A DNA stretch of 64,000 nt from Paraburkholderia sp. BL21I4N1 (GCF_002973525.1 NZ_PVEN01000001.1:124001-188000), one strand, 5' to 3'. Shown: positions 35,405 through 45,223, counted from the stretch's first letter. Program-made: numbers and translations. Notes: generated by a model not told the origin, from the sequence alone.

Positions 35405-36163
35405 GTGGTGTCAACTTCCTCTTCGGACACACCTTCGAACGACGCGCCGGACCTGTTCCGGAACGAGAGCGAGGCGCTGGAGAAGGCCCGCGCGATTCAT
35501 GCGAATGCCGACGCGGACGCCGAACAGTCCCGCCTGGCGTTGGCTGAACTGATCGGGCATTTCGAGCGGCTGATGCGCGAAACGCGCCGCCTGATTGGAC
35601 GCAGCGACCGCGCCGAGCGCGAGATGCATGCGCTGACCCAGCAGTTGCAATATCGCGCGACGCACGATGCGTTGACCGATGTGCTGAACCGCAGTGCGGT
35701 GATCGAGCGCACCATCAAGGCGCTGCGAGTGGATCGCGCCGTGATGATACTGCTCGATATCGACGAGTTTAAGAAGGTCAACGACGACTTCGGCCATCCG
35801 GTTGGCGACGCCGTGATTCTCGGCATCGTCGATTGCTTGCGGCGCATTGTCGGCGATCGGGGTGTGATCGGCCGGGTTGGCGGCGAAGAGTTCACGGTGC
35901 TGTTGCCGGGGCACAATCTCGCCGACGCATTGCAGTTGGCGGAGAAGATGCGCGCGGCGATCGGAAGTCATGTGTTCGCGGCGCCCGTGAATCGTCGCAT
36001 TACGGCCAGCTTCGGCGTCAGCGCCAATGCGATGCGAACCGATTTCGACACGGCGTACGGGTTGGCCGATTCCGCTTTGTACAAAGCGAAACGCGGTGGG
36101 CGCGATCGCGTGGAGTTCGCCGATCAGCAACTGGCGTCGCAGGCGGTGGCGGGCGAGGATTGA
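35405..36163 (+). CDS. siaD: Diguanylate cyclase (GGDEF), SiaD role
   Basis: 252 residues from GTG at 35405, chosen because AAGGA lies eight bases before it and only 11 bases separate it from the SiaC stop; a TTG ten codons earlier is a weaker choice. A helical, coiled-coil-like region (about 20-80) precedes the GGDEF domain: THDALTDVLNR, LLDIDEFKKVND and active GRVGGEEF. No RxxD inhibitory site is visible at the expected place before GGEEF. It makes cyclic di-GMP from GTP, probably when bound by SiaC, and so would shift the cell to aggregation or biofilm. Confidence 0.88.
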   Translation: MVSTSSSDTPSNDAPDLFRNESEALEKARAIHANADADAEQSRLALAELIGHFERLMRETRRLIGRSDRAEREMHALTQQLQYRATHDALTDVLNRSAVIERTIKALRVDRAVMILLDIDEFKKVNDDFGHPVGDAVILGIVDCLRRIVGDRGVIGRVGGEEFTVLLPGHNLADALQLAEKMRAAIGSHVFAAPVNRRITASFGVSANAMRTDFDTAYGLADSALYKAKRGGRDRVEFADQQLASQAVAGED

Positions 36164-36169
36164 AGCGGC

Positions 36170-36844
36170 TTAGCACGAGGTCGGGGTAGCGTGAGATTTC
36201 TCGGCGCGCACGATCTCGATGGTACCGAGCATCGTGCGGAATCGTCCGTCGACGTGAACCTCCTTGAATCCCGCCTGCTCAACCATGCCCGGCAATTTGC
36301 CGCGGACGTTGTCTTGCGTCGTGCGGAAACCGTCCACCAGTTGAATGATGAGAAACGCCGCGCGCATCAGCGAGTCCTGCGCGGCACCCCAGTCGGCGAT
36401 ATGCAACCGTCCGGCCGGCTTCAGCACTCGATGTATTTCAGCTAACGTGCGCTGTTTGGCGTCGTAATCCAGGTGATGGAAGAAAAGGCTCGATAGCACG
36501 CTGTCGAAATGACTGTCGGGAAACGGTAGCTCGGCCGACATTGCGTGCGAGAAGTTGACCGACACTCCACGTTCCACCGACTTGCGCCGGGCGCGCGCCA
36601 GAATCGCCGGATCGCCGTCGATGCCATGCATCTCCAGCGCCGGTTCGCGCTGCGCTACCATGCAGCCTAACGTTCCCGTACCGCAACCCACGTCGAGCAC
36701 GCGTTGTTCCGGTTGCAGCGCAACGCCGTCGAGCAGCGCCGATTTGAACGTCCGCTCGCGGGACGTCATCGCAACGACGGGGTCGTATAGCGCGGTCAGG
36801 GAAGCGAAGCGCAGCGCGTGGATATAGCCGTTATCGGAAGACAT
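36170..36844 (-). CDS. Class I SAM-dependent methyltransferase
   Basis: 224 residues. It shows the SAM-binding glycine loop VLDVGCGTGTLG (about 49-60), the acidic residue in HGIDGDP and the post-I motifs ELPFPDSHFDSVLSSLFFHHL and RVLKPAGRLHIADWG. The acceptor is unknown (UbiE/COQ5-like fold). It converges on the sia operon. Confidence 0.85.
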   Translation of the reverse strand: MSSDNGYIHALRFASLTALYDPVVAMTSRERTFKSALLDGVALQPEQRVLDVGCGTGTLGCMVAQREPALEMHGIDGDPAILARARRKSVERGVSVNFSHAMSAELPFPDSHFDSVLSSLFFHHLDYDAKQRTLAEIHRVLKPAGRLHIADWGAAQDSLMRAAFLIIQLVDGFRTTQDNVRGKLPGMVEQAGFKEVHVDGRFRTMLGTIEIVRAEKSHATPTSC

Positions 36845-36929
36845 TCATGCACCTCGAGGACGCGGGTTAGGGATCGAGGCGCCAGCATGCGCGCGGTCAT
36901 GCTCTCCGCACTTGAATAAACTGGCTGAT

Positions 36930-37694
36930 ATGTCTGCGACTCCCTTTCGCCTTTATGTTTGGCCGCAGCGCCTGCTCATGCTGGCGCCCGCTCACGCGTC
37001 GGACTTGCACCGGCATCATCTGGCGCAGATCGCGTTCGGTCTCGACGGGCCGGTTGTCTTCGAGTCGCCGCAAAGCGGCATGCACCACGCCGATCTGTTG
37101 CTCATTCCGCCCGATGTCCCGCACGCTCACTCCGCGTTCGGCACCTCGGCCGTGTTGTATCTGGAGCCCGAGAGTACCGAATGGGCTCGCTTTAACGGCC
37201 GCGAAAGCGCCGGTCTGGCGGCGTTGCCGTTTGACCCGCGGTTGCGGGCTCTCGCGCGCGATGCCGCCGCCGGCGATGCCGTTGCCGCGCAGTCGTTGGT
37301 GGACAGTCTGATCGGAGCGCCGGCGCACGGCGCGTCGGCCGAGGATGTTCTCGTCTTGCAGGTTTGCGCGCTGGTCCGCGAGCGTCTCGATGAAACGATT
37401 ACGTTGGCGGCGCTGGCCGAGGCTGTGCATCGCTCGCCCGGCCGGCTCGCGCATCGCTTTCGCGCCGCGACCGGCGTGCCGTTGCGACGTTACGTTTTGT
37501 GGTGCCGCCTTCGCGCGGCGATGGAAGAGGCCATGCGCGGATCGAGCCTGACCCGCGCGGCGCATGCGGCGGGTTTTGCCGACTCGGCGCATCTATCGCG
37601 TACGTTTCGCGCGATGTTCGGCATTGCGCCGTCGTTCCTGTTCGAGCGTGGCCGCGTTAGCGTGACGTTTTGCGAAACAGCAGCGAGCGGCTAG
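36930..37694 (+). CDS. AraC-family regulator, short sensor
   Basis: 254 residues from ATG 36930. The N-terminal half is a cupin-like sensor (HHLAQIAFGLDGPVVF, LLLIPPDVPHAHSAFG), and the C-terminal half carries two helix-turn-helix motifs (ITLAALAEAVHRSPGRLAHRF and LTRAAHAAGFADSAHLSRTFR). Divergent from the methyltransferase gene; it may regulate it. Confidence 0.85.
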   Translation: MSATPFRLYVWPQRLLMLAPAHASDLHRHHLAQIAFGLDGPVVFESPQSGMHHADLLLIPPDVPHAHSAFGTSAVLYLEPESTEWARFNGRESAGLAALPFDPRLRALARDAAAGDAVAAQSLVDSLIGAPAHGASAEDVLVLQVCALVRERLDETITLAALAEAVHRSPGRLAHRFRAATGVPLRRYVLWCRLRAAMEEAMRGSSLTRAAHAAGFADSAHLSRTFRAMFGIAPSFLFERGRVSVTFCETAASG

Positions 37695-37782
37695 CCGGAA
37701 AATAGCCTGGCGCGCGGCGTCCCGAGACACACGACTCAGGTATGCTGGGGTCTTCGGGTTAGCTTCCGTGCAAGGGGAGAAT

Positions 37783-38547
37783 ATGCGGCGCGTCGTATTC
37801 AATCAGAAAGGTGGCGTAGGTAAATCGACGATCGTGTGCAACCTGGCGGCCATCAGCGCCAGCGAGGGTCTGCGCACGCTGGTGATCGATCTGGATGCGC
37901 AGGCGAATTCAAGTCAATACCTGCTCGGCGCCAAGACCGGCGAGGCGCATCCGACCGTTGCCGGTTTCTTCGAAACCGCGCTGACGTTCAGCTTCAAACC
38001 CGTGGAAATCACGTCGTTCATTCATCCAACGCCGTTCGAGAATCTGGACGTCATGCCTGCCCATGCCGACCTCGACGCGTTGCACGGCAAGCTGGAATCG
38101 CGCTACAAGATCTACAAACTGCGTGATGCGCTCAACGAGCTCGATAGATACGACGCCATTTATATCGACACGCCGCCGGCGCTGAACTTCTATACCCGCT
38201 CCGCGCTGATTGCCGTCGAACGTTGTCTGATTCCGTTCGACTGCGACGACTTCTCCCGCCGCGCGCTGTACACGTTGCTGGAAAATGTGAAGGAGATCCA
38301 GCAGGATCATAACGACGCGCTGGAAGTGGAAGGTATCGTCATCAACCAGTTTCAACCGCGTGCGAGCCTGCCGCAGCAACTGGTTGATGAACTCGTCGCC
38401 GAGGGCTTGCCGGTGCTGGCTTCGCGACTGTCTTCGTCGGTGAAGATTCGCGAGTCACACCAGCAGGCGAAGCCCGTCATTCACCTCGATCCGGGGCATA
38501 AGCTCTCGCAGGAATATCGCGCGTTGCATCGGGAACTGAGCGCATAG
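37783..38547 (+). CDS. Solitary ParA-family ATPase
   Basis: 254 residues from MRRVVFNQKGGVGKST, with GGGGAG just upstream. It has the deviant Walker A (KGGVGKS), the Walker A'/B region IDLDAQANSS and the IDTPPAL motif of ParA/MinD-type ATPases. No ParB gene or parS-like repeat is seen next to it, so it is more likely an orphan ParA (cell-pole or cluster positioning, or a gene-regulatory role) than a plasmid partition pair. Confidence 0.85.
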   Translation: MRRVVFNQKGGVGKSTIVCNLAAISASEGLRTLVIDLDAQANSSQYLLGAKTGEAHPTVAGFFETALTFSFKPVEITSFIHPTPFENLDVMPAHADLDALHGKLESRYKIYKLRDALNELDRYDAIYIDTPPALNFYTRSALIAVERCLIPFDCDDFSRRALYTLLENVKEIQQDHNDALEVEGIVINQFQPRASLPQQLVDELVAEGLPVLASRLSSSVKIRESHQQAKPVIHLDPGHKLSQEYRALHRELSA

Positions 38548-38568
38548 CGGGAAGCTTTCGTTCCAGCT

Positions 38569-39723
38569 TTAGTTGGCGGGTTCAGGACCGATCCCGCTCG
38601 CATTTTGCGCGGACTCGGTCAACCACACCAGCTTCTCCATTTTCAGTTGCCCCATGCGCTTCGACGTGAGGCGCGAATCGATCCGGTTCACCACCACCAG
38701 ATCGAGCGACGGTACGACGACGGCATATTGACCCAGGTGGCCATCGGCCCAGAACGTGGGCCTTAGCAGCGCTGCTTTCGGGCCGCGAGGCCGGTTTGCC
38801 GGCAGGCTCGTCCACCACATGTAGCCGTAACCGCCAGTTGCCGTGTCCGAATACGATTGCGTCGATTCGGCGACCCATTGCGCCGGCACGATCTGCCGGT
38901 CGCGCCAACGGCCATCATGCAGATACAGCAGCGCGAAACGGGCAAGATCGCGCGCGCTCATGTCGATCAGATAGGCGGGATAGCGCGTGGCAAGACCGCC
39001 GGACACATAGTGACCATCCGATGGCCGGTAATCCTGCATACCGATCGGGTTCGCGATCTCCGTCTTAAGGGCCTGGAAAATGTCCGTACCGGCGGCCTTC
39101 GCGTAGATCGCGCCGACCGTATTGAAGTCCCAGTTGTTGTAGTACCAGAACGTACCGGGCGGATGGCTATAGCGTGGCGGTTTGGCCGCCTGCATTTCCG
39201 CCGTTTCGTACACGGACGGGTGATAGACGCCTGAGCGCGCCTCCAGCAGCATGCGCACGGTGGCCTGCTTCTCGGTCGGCGAAAGCGCCGGCTCGTTGTC
39301 GTCGACACCGAGCTGCGCCAGCGTGTCGTCGAGGTGTATCTGGCCACGTTCGACCGCGATGCCGATCAGTGCGCTCATGAAGCTTTTGCGCGCCGAATAG
39401 AGGTTCGATCTTCTCGATACGTCGCCCCATTCGGCCACGACCACGCCGTTGTGGACGATCATGCCGGATGTCGAACCTTGCTGTTGGGCGTAGGCGACCG
39501 CACGATCGATACCTTCCTGCGAGAAGCCCTGCGTGGTCGGCGCCGCTTGCGTCCAGTCGATGCCGGGAAACGGGGATGAAGGGTTGGACGTGTCTGAAGA
39601 CGGCGCCGATGACGATGCCGAGGGTTGCCCCGAGGCACATGCGCCGAGCATCGATACGATTCCCGCGGTGATAAGCAGGCGAGATGTTCCGCCTTGCCGG
39701 CTCGTTTGGCGCGGACCTGACAT
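38569..39723 (-). CDS. Lipoprotein of the beta-lactamase/esterase (class C) family
   Basis: 384 residues from MSGPRQTSRQGG. The signal peptide ends in a lipobox-like LGACAS, so it is probably lipid-anchored. The catalytic SxxK of serine beta-lactamase-like enzymes is in SARKSF, and a YxN-type motif is in YYNNWDF. Family members are esterases, D-amino-acid peptidases or lactamases, and resistance cannot be inferred. It converges on the ParA gene, with only 21 bases between them. Confidence 0.83.
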   Translation of the reverse strand: MSGPRQTSRQGGTSRLLITAGIVSMLGACASGQPSASSSAPSSDTSNPSSPFPGIDWTQAAPTTQGFSQEGIDRAVAYAQQQGSTSGMIVHNGVVVAEWGDVSRRSNLYSARKSFMSALIGIAVERGQIHLDDTLAQLGVDDNEPALSPTEKQATVRMLLEARSGVYHPSVYETAEMQAAKPPRYSHPPGTFWYYNNWDFNTVGAIYAKAAGTDIFQALKTEIANPIGMQDYRPSDGHYVSGGLATRYPAYLIDMSARDLARFALLYLHDGRWRDRQIVPAQWVAESTQSYSDTATGGYGYMWWTSLPANRPRGPKAALLRPTFWADGHLGQYAVVVPSLDLVVVNRIDSRLTSKRMGQLKMEKLVWLTESAQNASGIGPEPAN

Positions 39724-39790
39724 ATTTCCCCTCTCCGTCACGGTTTGGCTCGCTGTCGCTTCGATGTATGTCAGCGGCGCCTTGCGACCA

Positions 39791-41827
39791 CTAGGCCAGC
39801 AAGCCCCGTTTGCGCAACATCGACGCCGCCTTAGGATCGCGGCCAAGGAACGCGCGGAACGCAGCACGCTGTTCGCGGCTATCCCCGGCGCTATAGACGT
39901 AACGCTGCAGCTTGTCGGCCAACACCGGCTCGAAGGCATCGCCGGTTTCTTCAAACGCGTCGAACGCCTCGGCTTCCAGCACTTCCGCCCACATGTAGAC
40001 GTAGTAACCTGCGGCATAATACGCGCCGCCAAAAACATGCCCGAAGTGAGGTAGTCGGTGACGCATGCCCACTTCACGCGGCACGCCGAGACGCTCGCAC
40101 TCGCGCGCTTCGAAATCGGCAATGTCGATACTCGCCGGATCTTCATGCAGATGCAGCGCCATATCGACCAGCACCGACGACGCGTACGCCACCGTCTCAA
40201 ACCCTTGATTGAACGTCTGCGAAGCACGAATACGCTCGATCAGCGCAGCGGGAATCGGCTCGCCGGTCGTCACATGGCGTGCGTGCTTTGCCAGCACTTC
40301 CGGCACGGTGGCCCAGTTTTCCATGAGCTGCGACGGCAGTTCGACATAGTCTCGCGGCACGTTGGTGCAGGCCAGACGTCCATACGTCACATTTGACAAC
40401 AAGCCATGCAGCCCATGGCCGAACTCGTGGAACAGCGTGCGGACGTCGTCGAAACTGAGCAGCGTCGGGCCGTTGCCACCGCGCGCGAAATTGTTGTTGT
40501 TCACCACCAGCGGAATCGCTTTGCCACCGTTGCGCGTCTGAGTCCGATAGACGCTCATCCACGCGCCACCCTGCTTGTTCGGCCGTGCAAAGTTATCGCC
40601 GAGGAACACACCGATCAGCTCGTCGCCGCGCCGCACTTCCCACAGGCGCACGTCGGGGTGATACAGCGGCACGCCGGTCTGTTCGACGAAGCGAACCCCG
40701 AACAGGCGGCTGGCGCAATCGAACATGGCGTTCAGCATGGCATCGAGGCTGAAGTACGGTTTCACTTCCGCGTCGTCCAGCGCGTAGCGGGCCACGCGCA
40801 CTTTCTCGGCGAGGTAGTACCAATCCCATGGTTCGATGTCGGTGGGTTCGCCGAGTGCGGCGGCCTGCGCGACCAGCGCCTGACGCTCCTGCTCGGCGCT
40901 CGCCTTGGCCGGTTCCCACACCTGGCTGAACAGGTCATACACGGCGGCGGGTTCGCCCGCCATGCGGTCGGTCAGTGCGTAGGCCGCGTAGTTGTCGTAG
41001 CCCAGCAGACGCGCCTGTTCCGCGCGCAATACCAGGATTTCGCGTGCCAGCGGGCGGTTGTCCCGTTCGGGCGTTTCGCCGCGGCCGGTCCATGCGCGCC
41101 ATGCGGCTTCGCGCAAATCGCGACGCGTGGACCATGTGAGAAACGGCTGCACCAGCGAACGCGAAAGCGTGATGACATAGCCGTCGACGCCGCGTTCCTG
41201 AGCTGCACTTCGCGCGGCTTGGCGAAGGAAATCGGGCAGACCCGCGAGGTCGGCCTCGGTGCTCAGCGGCAACTGGTAACTGGATTCATCGGCGAGGACG
41301 TTTTGCGCGAAGCGGGTGTACAGCTCGGCGAGCCGCTCCGCGATCGCGGCGAAGCGCTCGCGGGCGGCGCCTTCCAGCAGGGCGCCGGTGCGGACGAAAT
41401 CGGTATGCAGTCGTTGCAGCAGGCGTTGCTGTTCTTCGTTCAACTCCAGCGTGGCGGCCTGCCGGTGCACCGCGTTCAGTCTGGCAAAGAAGCCGGCATG
41501 CAGGGAAACCTGGCTGTCGTGCGCGGCCAGCAGCGGCGCCATGTCGCGTTCCACCGCCTGCAACGCCGGCGACGATTCCGACGAGCACAGGTTTTCAAAG
41601 ACGAGGCGCACGCGATTCAGCCCTGCGCCGGCGGCGTCGAACGCGACTGCGGTGTTGTGGAACGTGGGGGCGGCCGGATTGGTGGCCAGCGCGTCGATTT
41701 CCGCGAGATGCGCCGCGAATACGACGGCGAAAGCCGGCGCAAAGTGCTCCGGCTTGATCTGCGCGAACGGCGGCAGTTGATAAGGGGTTTGCCAGTCTTT
41801 CAACAGCGGGTTGCTGTGGTCTGTCAT
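39791..41827 (-). CDS. prlC: Oligopeptidase A-like M3 metallopeptidase
   Basis: 678 residues from MTDHSNPLLKDW, standard length. The zinc motif HEFGH in TLFHEFGHGLHGLLSNV is present with the downstream Glu region ELPSQLMENW. M3 oligopeptidases degrade short peptides, including signal-peptide fragments, in the cytosol. It is transcribed leftward, upstream of the lipoprotein gene and opposite in sense to no close neighbour. Identification is strong. Confidence 0.93.
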   Translation of the reverse strand: MTDHSNPLLKDWQTPYQLPPFAQIKPEHFAPAFAVVFAAHLAEIDALATNPAAPTFHNTAVAFDAAGAGLNRVRLVFENLCSSESSPALQAVERDMAPLLAAHDSQVSLHAGFFARLNAVHRQAATLELNEEQQRLLQRLHTDFVRTGALLEGAARERFAAIAERLAELYTRFAQNVLADESSYQLPLSTEADLAGLPDFLRQAARSAAQERGVDGYVITLSRSLVQPFLTWSTRRDLREAAWRAWTGRGETPERDNRPLAREILVLRAEQARLLGYDNYAAYALTDRMAGEPAAVYDLFSQVWEPAKASAEQERQALVAQAAALGEPTDIEPWDWYYLAEKVRVARYALDDAEVKPYFSLDAMLNAMFDCASRLFGVRFVEQTGVPLYHPDVRLWEVRRGDELIGVFLGDNFARPNKQGGAWMSVYRTQTRNGGKAIPLVVNNNNFARGGNGPTLLSFDDVRTLFHEFGHGLHGLLSNVTYGRLACTNVPRDYVELPSQLMENWATVPEVLAKHARHVTTGEPIPAALIERIRASQTFNQGFETVAYASSVLVDMALHLHEDPASIDIADFEARECERLGVPREVGMRHRLPHFGHVFGGAYYAAGYYVYMWAEVLEAEAFDAFEETGDAFEPVLADKLQRYVYSAGDSREQRAAFRAFLGRDPKAASMLRKRGLLA

Positions 41828-41937
41828 CGCGATCTGCCTTGTGGGCGTCAGGGTCCAGGAGCTGACATGATAAGACATTGCAGTCGACTGGTGAGCGCAA
41901 GGAAACCGATGCTAAAGCGTTCCACTACCGCTACGAA

Positions 41938-42771
41938 TCAGCTCTTTAACGGCAACCAGATCTCCAACCCACCCATACCACTAACCGGATCGAATTTCTC
42001 GTCGTAGCGCTCGAAATGAGGCGCATCCGCCGGCGTGTGTCCCGACGCCGGCAGCCATTGATTCCAGATCGTATTCATGGTGCGGCGAATCGTCGACACA
42101 TGCTCGCGATGGCTGAACACCGCATACCGTTGCGCGGGAATCCGCACGCGGCTGAACGTTGCCGGCAAGGCCGAAAAGTCGCTCACCTCGACGCCGCACA
42201 GATAGTCGAAATTGCCGGCTTCGTCGGCGTTGTAGCCGACGCCGTAGGCGACGCCGCCCACCTGTCCCGACACCTTGCCGAAGTCGGCGTTGAAGCGCTG
42301 CCATTGCGACGGAATCGCGGCGCTGGTGTCGCACGTATAGCGCTCGCTTAAACCGGCGACGAGTAACGGCTCGCCGTCCACAAAGCGCGGCGGCTCCAGA
42401 TGCGTGAGAGGAGTTTCGTCCATTTTGATCGGCTCCACGAGAGCAAGGTTGTCGAGATGACATCGCGCGCGCAGCGCTTCGGGTGTGAGTCCGAATTGCT
42501 CGCGAAACGCACGCGTGAATGCTTCGTGGGAGCCGTAACCGGCATTGATCGCGACCGCCAGAATGTCGGGCGCACCGCCGGCAAGACGCCGCGCGGCCTC
42601 GCTCAAACGACGTGCGCGAACGTAGCGCATGACCGACAGCCCGGTGGCCGCTTCGAAAGCACGCGCCATATGAAAGCGCGATACGCAGCCGCAGTCGGCA
42701 ATGTCGTCGAGCGTCAACTCGTCGGCAAAGTGACTTTCGATAAACCAGAGCGCTTTTCCAACCGGGTCCAT
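41938..42771 (-). CDS. AraC-family regulator with GyrI-like effector domain
   Basis: 277 residues from MDPVGKALWF, with GAGAG upstream (a start 15 codons earlier is possible). The DNA-binding part is N-terminal (LTLDDIADCGCVSRFHMARAF and ILAVAINAGYGSHEAFTRAFREQFG), and the C-terminal part is a GyrI-like small-molecule domain (VGGVAYGVGYNADEAGNFDYLCG). This resembles Rob/SoxS-type sensors of drugs. The next gene leftward is the peptidase; the drug-type MFS gene is adjacent upstream, which fits a role in controlling the exporter. Confidence 0.88.
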   Translation of the reverse strand: MDPVGKALWFIESHFADELTLDDIADCGCVSRFHMARAFEAATGLSVMRYVRARRLSEAARRLAGGAPDILAVAINAGYGSHEAFTRAFREQFGLTPEALRARCHLDNLALVEPIKMDETPLTHLEPPRFVDGEPLLVAGLSERYTCDTSAAIPSQWQRFNADFGKVSGQVGGVAYGVGYNADEAGNFDYLCGVEVSDFSALPATFSRVRIPAQRYAVFSHREHVSTIRRTMNTIWNQWLPASGHTPADAPHFERYDEKFDPVSGMGGLEIWLPLKS

Positions 42772-42866
42772 ATCGGCTCTCACATCAGCATGAGACCAGC
42801 TTAGCCAATGGCGCACAGACCCATTTGATCGGAATTGCGCTTTTGCAGCCGTTCAGATGAAAGAAT

Positions 42867-44360
42867 TTATGGGTTCTGCGCCGCCGCTTTGCTCTGCGCG
42901 ACGGATGAGCGCGCTGACGGTGTGGCATCGTGTTCCTGCGTTGCGCTCACGGCCGCTTGCTGACCCGGACGCAGCAGCAACCCGCCCAACACGCCCGCCG
43001 ACGCCGCGAAAATCGCGCCGACCAGAAACGCGAGGTGATAGCCGCTATTGAGCGCCGCCACGGCGCCTTGCGACGCTTGCATCGCGTCGCTGCGCGCGGC
43101 GGCGAGGCTCGCCAGCACCGCGAGACCAAGCGCGCCGCCCATCATGAACGACGTATTGACGATACCGGAAGCGAGACCCGAGTCGCTCGGATCGACGTCG
43201 CTCATGGCGGCCAGCAGCATGGGATTGAACGCGATGCCGGCACCGAAGCCGAGCAGGATCATGCCCGGCATCACGTCGATCACGAAGCTGCCGCCCACCG
43301 GTGCGCGCGCGAACAACGCGAGGCCGCACGCGGCGACCAGCAGGCCGACCGCAAGCGGAATACGCAGGCCGAAACGCATCACCACCCGCGCCGACAAACC
43401 CAGCGAAAAGAAGCCCATGATCAAGTTGGCGGGCAGAAACGCGAGCCCGACCTGCAGCGGCCGATAACCGAGCACACGTTGCAGATACAGCGCCGAGATG
43501 AAGAACCACGCGAACATCGCGGCGGCCCACAACACGCCGACCCCATTCGCGGTCGCGACATTGCGCAAGCGGAATAGTGCGAGCGGCATCAACGGATGCG
43601 GGACGCGCGCTTCGATGACGAGGAATACGGCGAGCAACGCCAGCGCCGCGAACAGCAAGCCAAGCGTTTGCAGGGAGGTCCAACCCGCTTCGTTGCCGTT
43701 CACCACGGCATAGACGGCGAGCATCAGCGACGCCGTGACCGACACCGCGCCCGCCACGTCGAGCCGTTCGCCGTGAGCATGACCGCGCGCGGACGGCAGC
43801 AGCGCGACACACAGCGCGTAAACGGCAATGCCGATAGGCAGATTGACGAGAAAGATCCAGTGCCAACTAAGCAGATTGGTCAGCAGGCCGCCGAGCAATA
43901 CGCCGATGCTGCCGCCGCCCGCGCATACGAAGCCGTACACGCCCATGGCTTTGGCGCGCTCGCCGGGTTCGGTGAACAGATTCATGATGAGCGACAGCGA
44001 CACCGCGGACACGATCGCGCCACCCAAACCCTGCACGGCACGCGCGCAGACCAGCAGCCCTTGCGAGTTCGCCATGCCGCAAGCGAGCGACGCCAGCGTG
44101 AACAGCGTAATGCCGCCGAGAAACAGCCTGCGATGGCCGTACAGATCGCCGAGCCGCCCGCCGAGCAGCAGGCAGCCGCCGAAGGTCAGCATGTACGCAT
44201 TGACCACCCAGACGAGCGACGTTTCGGTAAAGCCGAGATCTGCCGCGATGGACGGCAACGCGACGTTCACGATCGTGGTGTCGAGCACAATCATCAACAC
44301 GCCGAGGCATAGAACGATCAGCGCCAGCCAGCGTTGCCTGCCGTGGAGGGAATGGGGCAT
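42867..44360 (-). CDS. DHA2-type MFS drug exporter
   Basis: 497 residues from MPHSLHGRQRW. Fourteen or so hydrophobic helices, motif LDTTIVNVALPSIAADLG (first helix; DHA2 signature), motif A GRLGDLYGHRRLF and motif C-like GVLLGGLLT region are visible. It should export drugs or organic compounds using the proton gradient in the inner membrane. It lies next to the GyrI-type AraC gene on the same strand. Confidence 0.9.
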   Translation of the reverse strand: MPHSLHGRQRWLALIVLCLGVLMIVLDTTIVNVALPSIAADLGFTETSLVWVVNAYMLTFGGCLLLGGRLGDLYGHRRLFLGGITLFTLASLACGMANSQGLLVCARAVQGLGGAIVSAVSLSLIMNLFTEPGERAKAMGVYGFVCAGGGSIGVLLGGLLTNLLSWHWIFLVNLPIGIAVYALCVALLPSARGHAHGERLDVAGAVSVTASLMLAVYAVVNGNEAGWTSLQTLGLLFAALALLAVFLVIEARVPHPLMPLALFRLRNVATANGVGVLWAAAMFAWFFISALYLQRVLGYRPLQVGLAFLPANLIMGFFSLGLSARVVMRFGLRIPLAVGLLVAACGLALFARAPVGGSFVIDVMPGMILLGFGAGIAFNPMLLAAMSDVDPSDSGLASGIVNTSFMMGGALGLAVLASLAAARSDAMQASQGAVAALNSGYHLAFLVGAIFAASAGVLGGLLLRPGQQAAVSATQEHDATPSARSSVAQSKAAAQNP

Positions 44361-44545
44361 GCGGGGAGCTCCTGTGCCGCTGCCGACCGACTTCCTGGGG
44401 GATGCACCCCGCCGGTTCGCGCGGATAACGGATCGGCCGCCGTTCAGCGCAAGAAACGCCGGCAACCCGTTGATGACAATAGGAATTTCAGTTTAGCACC
44501 CGGCACTTTCGCGTCACAACTACGAGTTTCTGGGTGCTGCGCCGA

Positions 44546-45223
44546 TCAGTCGCCGCCGACGATTTCGTATTTGCCGCCGCGCTCCAGCGCACGCTGATAA
44601 GCCGGTCGCGCGTGAATGCGCTTCAGGAAGCCGGCAATCGCGGGAATCTGCCCTTCCATGCCGCCGCGCGCGGTGGCGGCTTCGAGCGGGAAGCTCATCT
44701 GCACGTCGGCGGCGGTGAAGTCGTTGCCGACGAACCAGCCGGTCGCGCTCAATTCCTTATCGATGTAGCCGAGATGCAACTTCAACTGCGGGTCGATAAA
44801 GGTCGATTGCAGCGTCGCGGCAATCTTGCGGGCAATCGGCTTCGCGAAGAACGGCATCGGTGCGCCGGCAATGCGCAGCGCCACCAGTTTCAGCAGCAGC
44901 GGCGGCATGACCGAGCCTTCCGCGTAGTGCAGCCAGTACGTGTAGCGCAGATGCTCGGGCGTGCCCGGCGCCGGCGCAAAGCGGCCCTGGCCGTATTTGC
45001 CGATCAGATATTCGATGATGGCGCCCGATTCGGCGATGGTCTGGCCGTCGTCGGTAATAACGGGCGATTTGCCGAGCGGATGCACCGCGCGTAATTCCGG
45101 CGGTGCCAGCATGGTTTTCGGGTCGCGCTGGTAACGCTTGATCTCGTACGGAACGCCGAGTTCTTCGAGCAGCCACAACACGCGTTGCGAACGGGAGTTG
45201 TTCAGATGATGGACAGTCAGCAT
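44546..45223 (-). CDS. Glutathione S-transferase
   Basis: 225 residues. The thioredoxin-like N-terminal domain (MLTVHHLNNSRSQRVLWLLEELG) includes the Ser near the usual catalytic position, then the cis-Pro region KSPVITDDGQTIAESGAIIEYL. It conjugates glutathione to an electrophile or isomerises a compound. Substrate unknown; stands alone between the MFS gene and the anthranilate operon. Confidence 0.88.
   Translation of the reverse strand: MLTVHHLNNSRSQRVLWLLEELGVPYEIKRYQRDPKTMLAPPELRAVHPLGKSPVITDDGQTIAESGAIIEYLIGKYGQGRFAPAPGTPEHLRYTYWLHYAEGSVMPPLLLKLVALRIAGAPMPFFAKPIARKIAATLQSTFIDPQLKLHLGYIDKELSATGWFVGNDFTAADVQMSFPLEAATARGGMEGQIPAIAGFLKRIHARPAYQRALERGGKYEIVGGD

Noticed and set aside
37783..38547. 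Evidence for a plasmid or integrated element from the ParA gene
   Set aside because: No ParB, parS, Rep, integrase, att repeats or composition change near it.
40406..42007. Plus-strand open frame of about 530 codons
   Set aside because: Antisense to the M3 oligopeptidase, which has the HEFGH zinc motif; no domain in the plus-strand translation.
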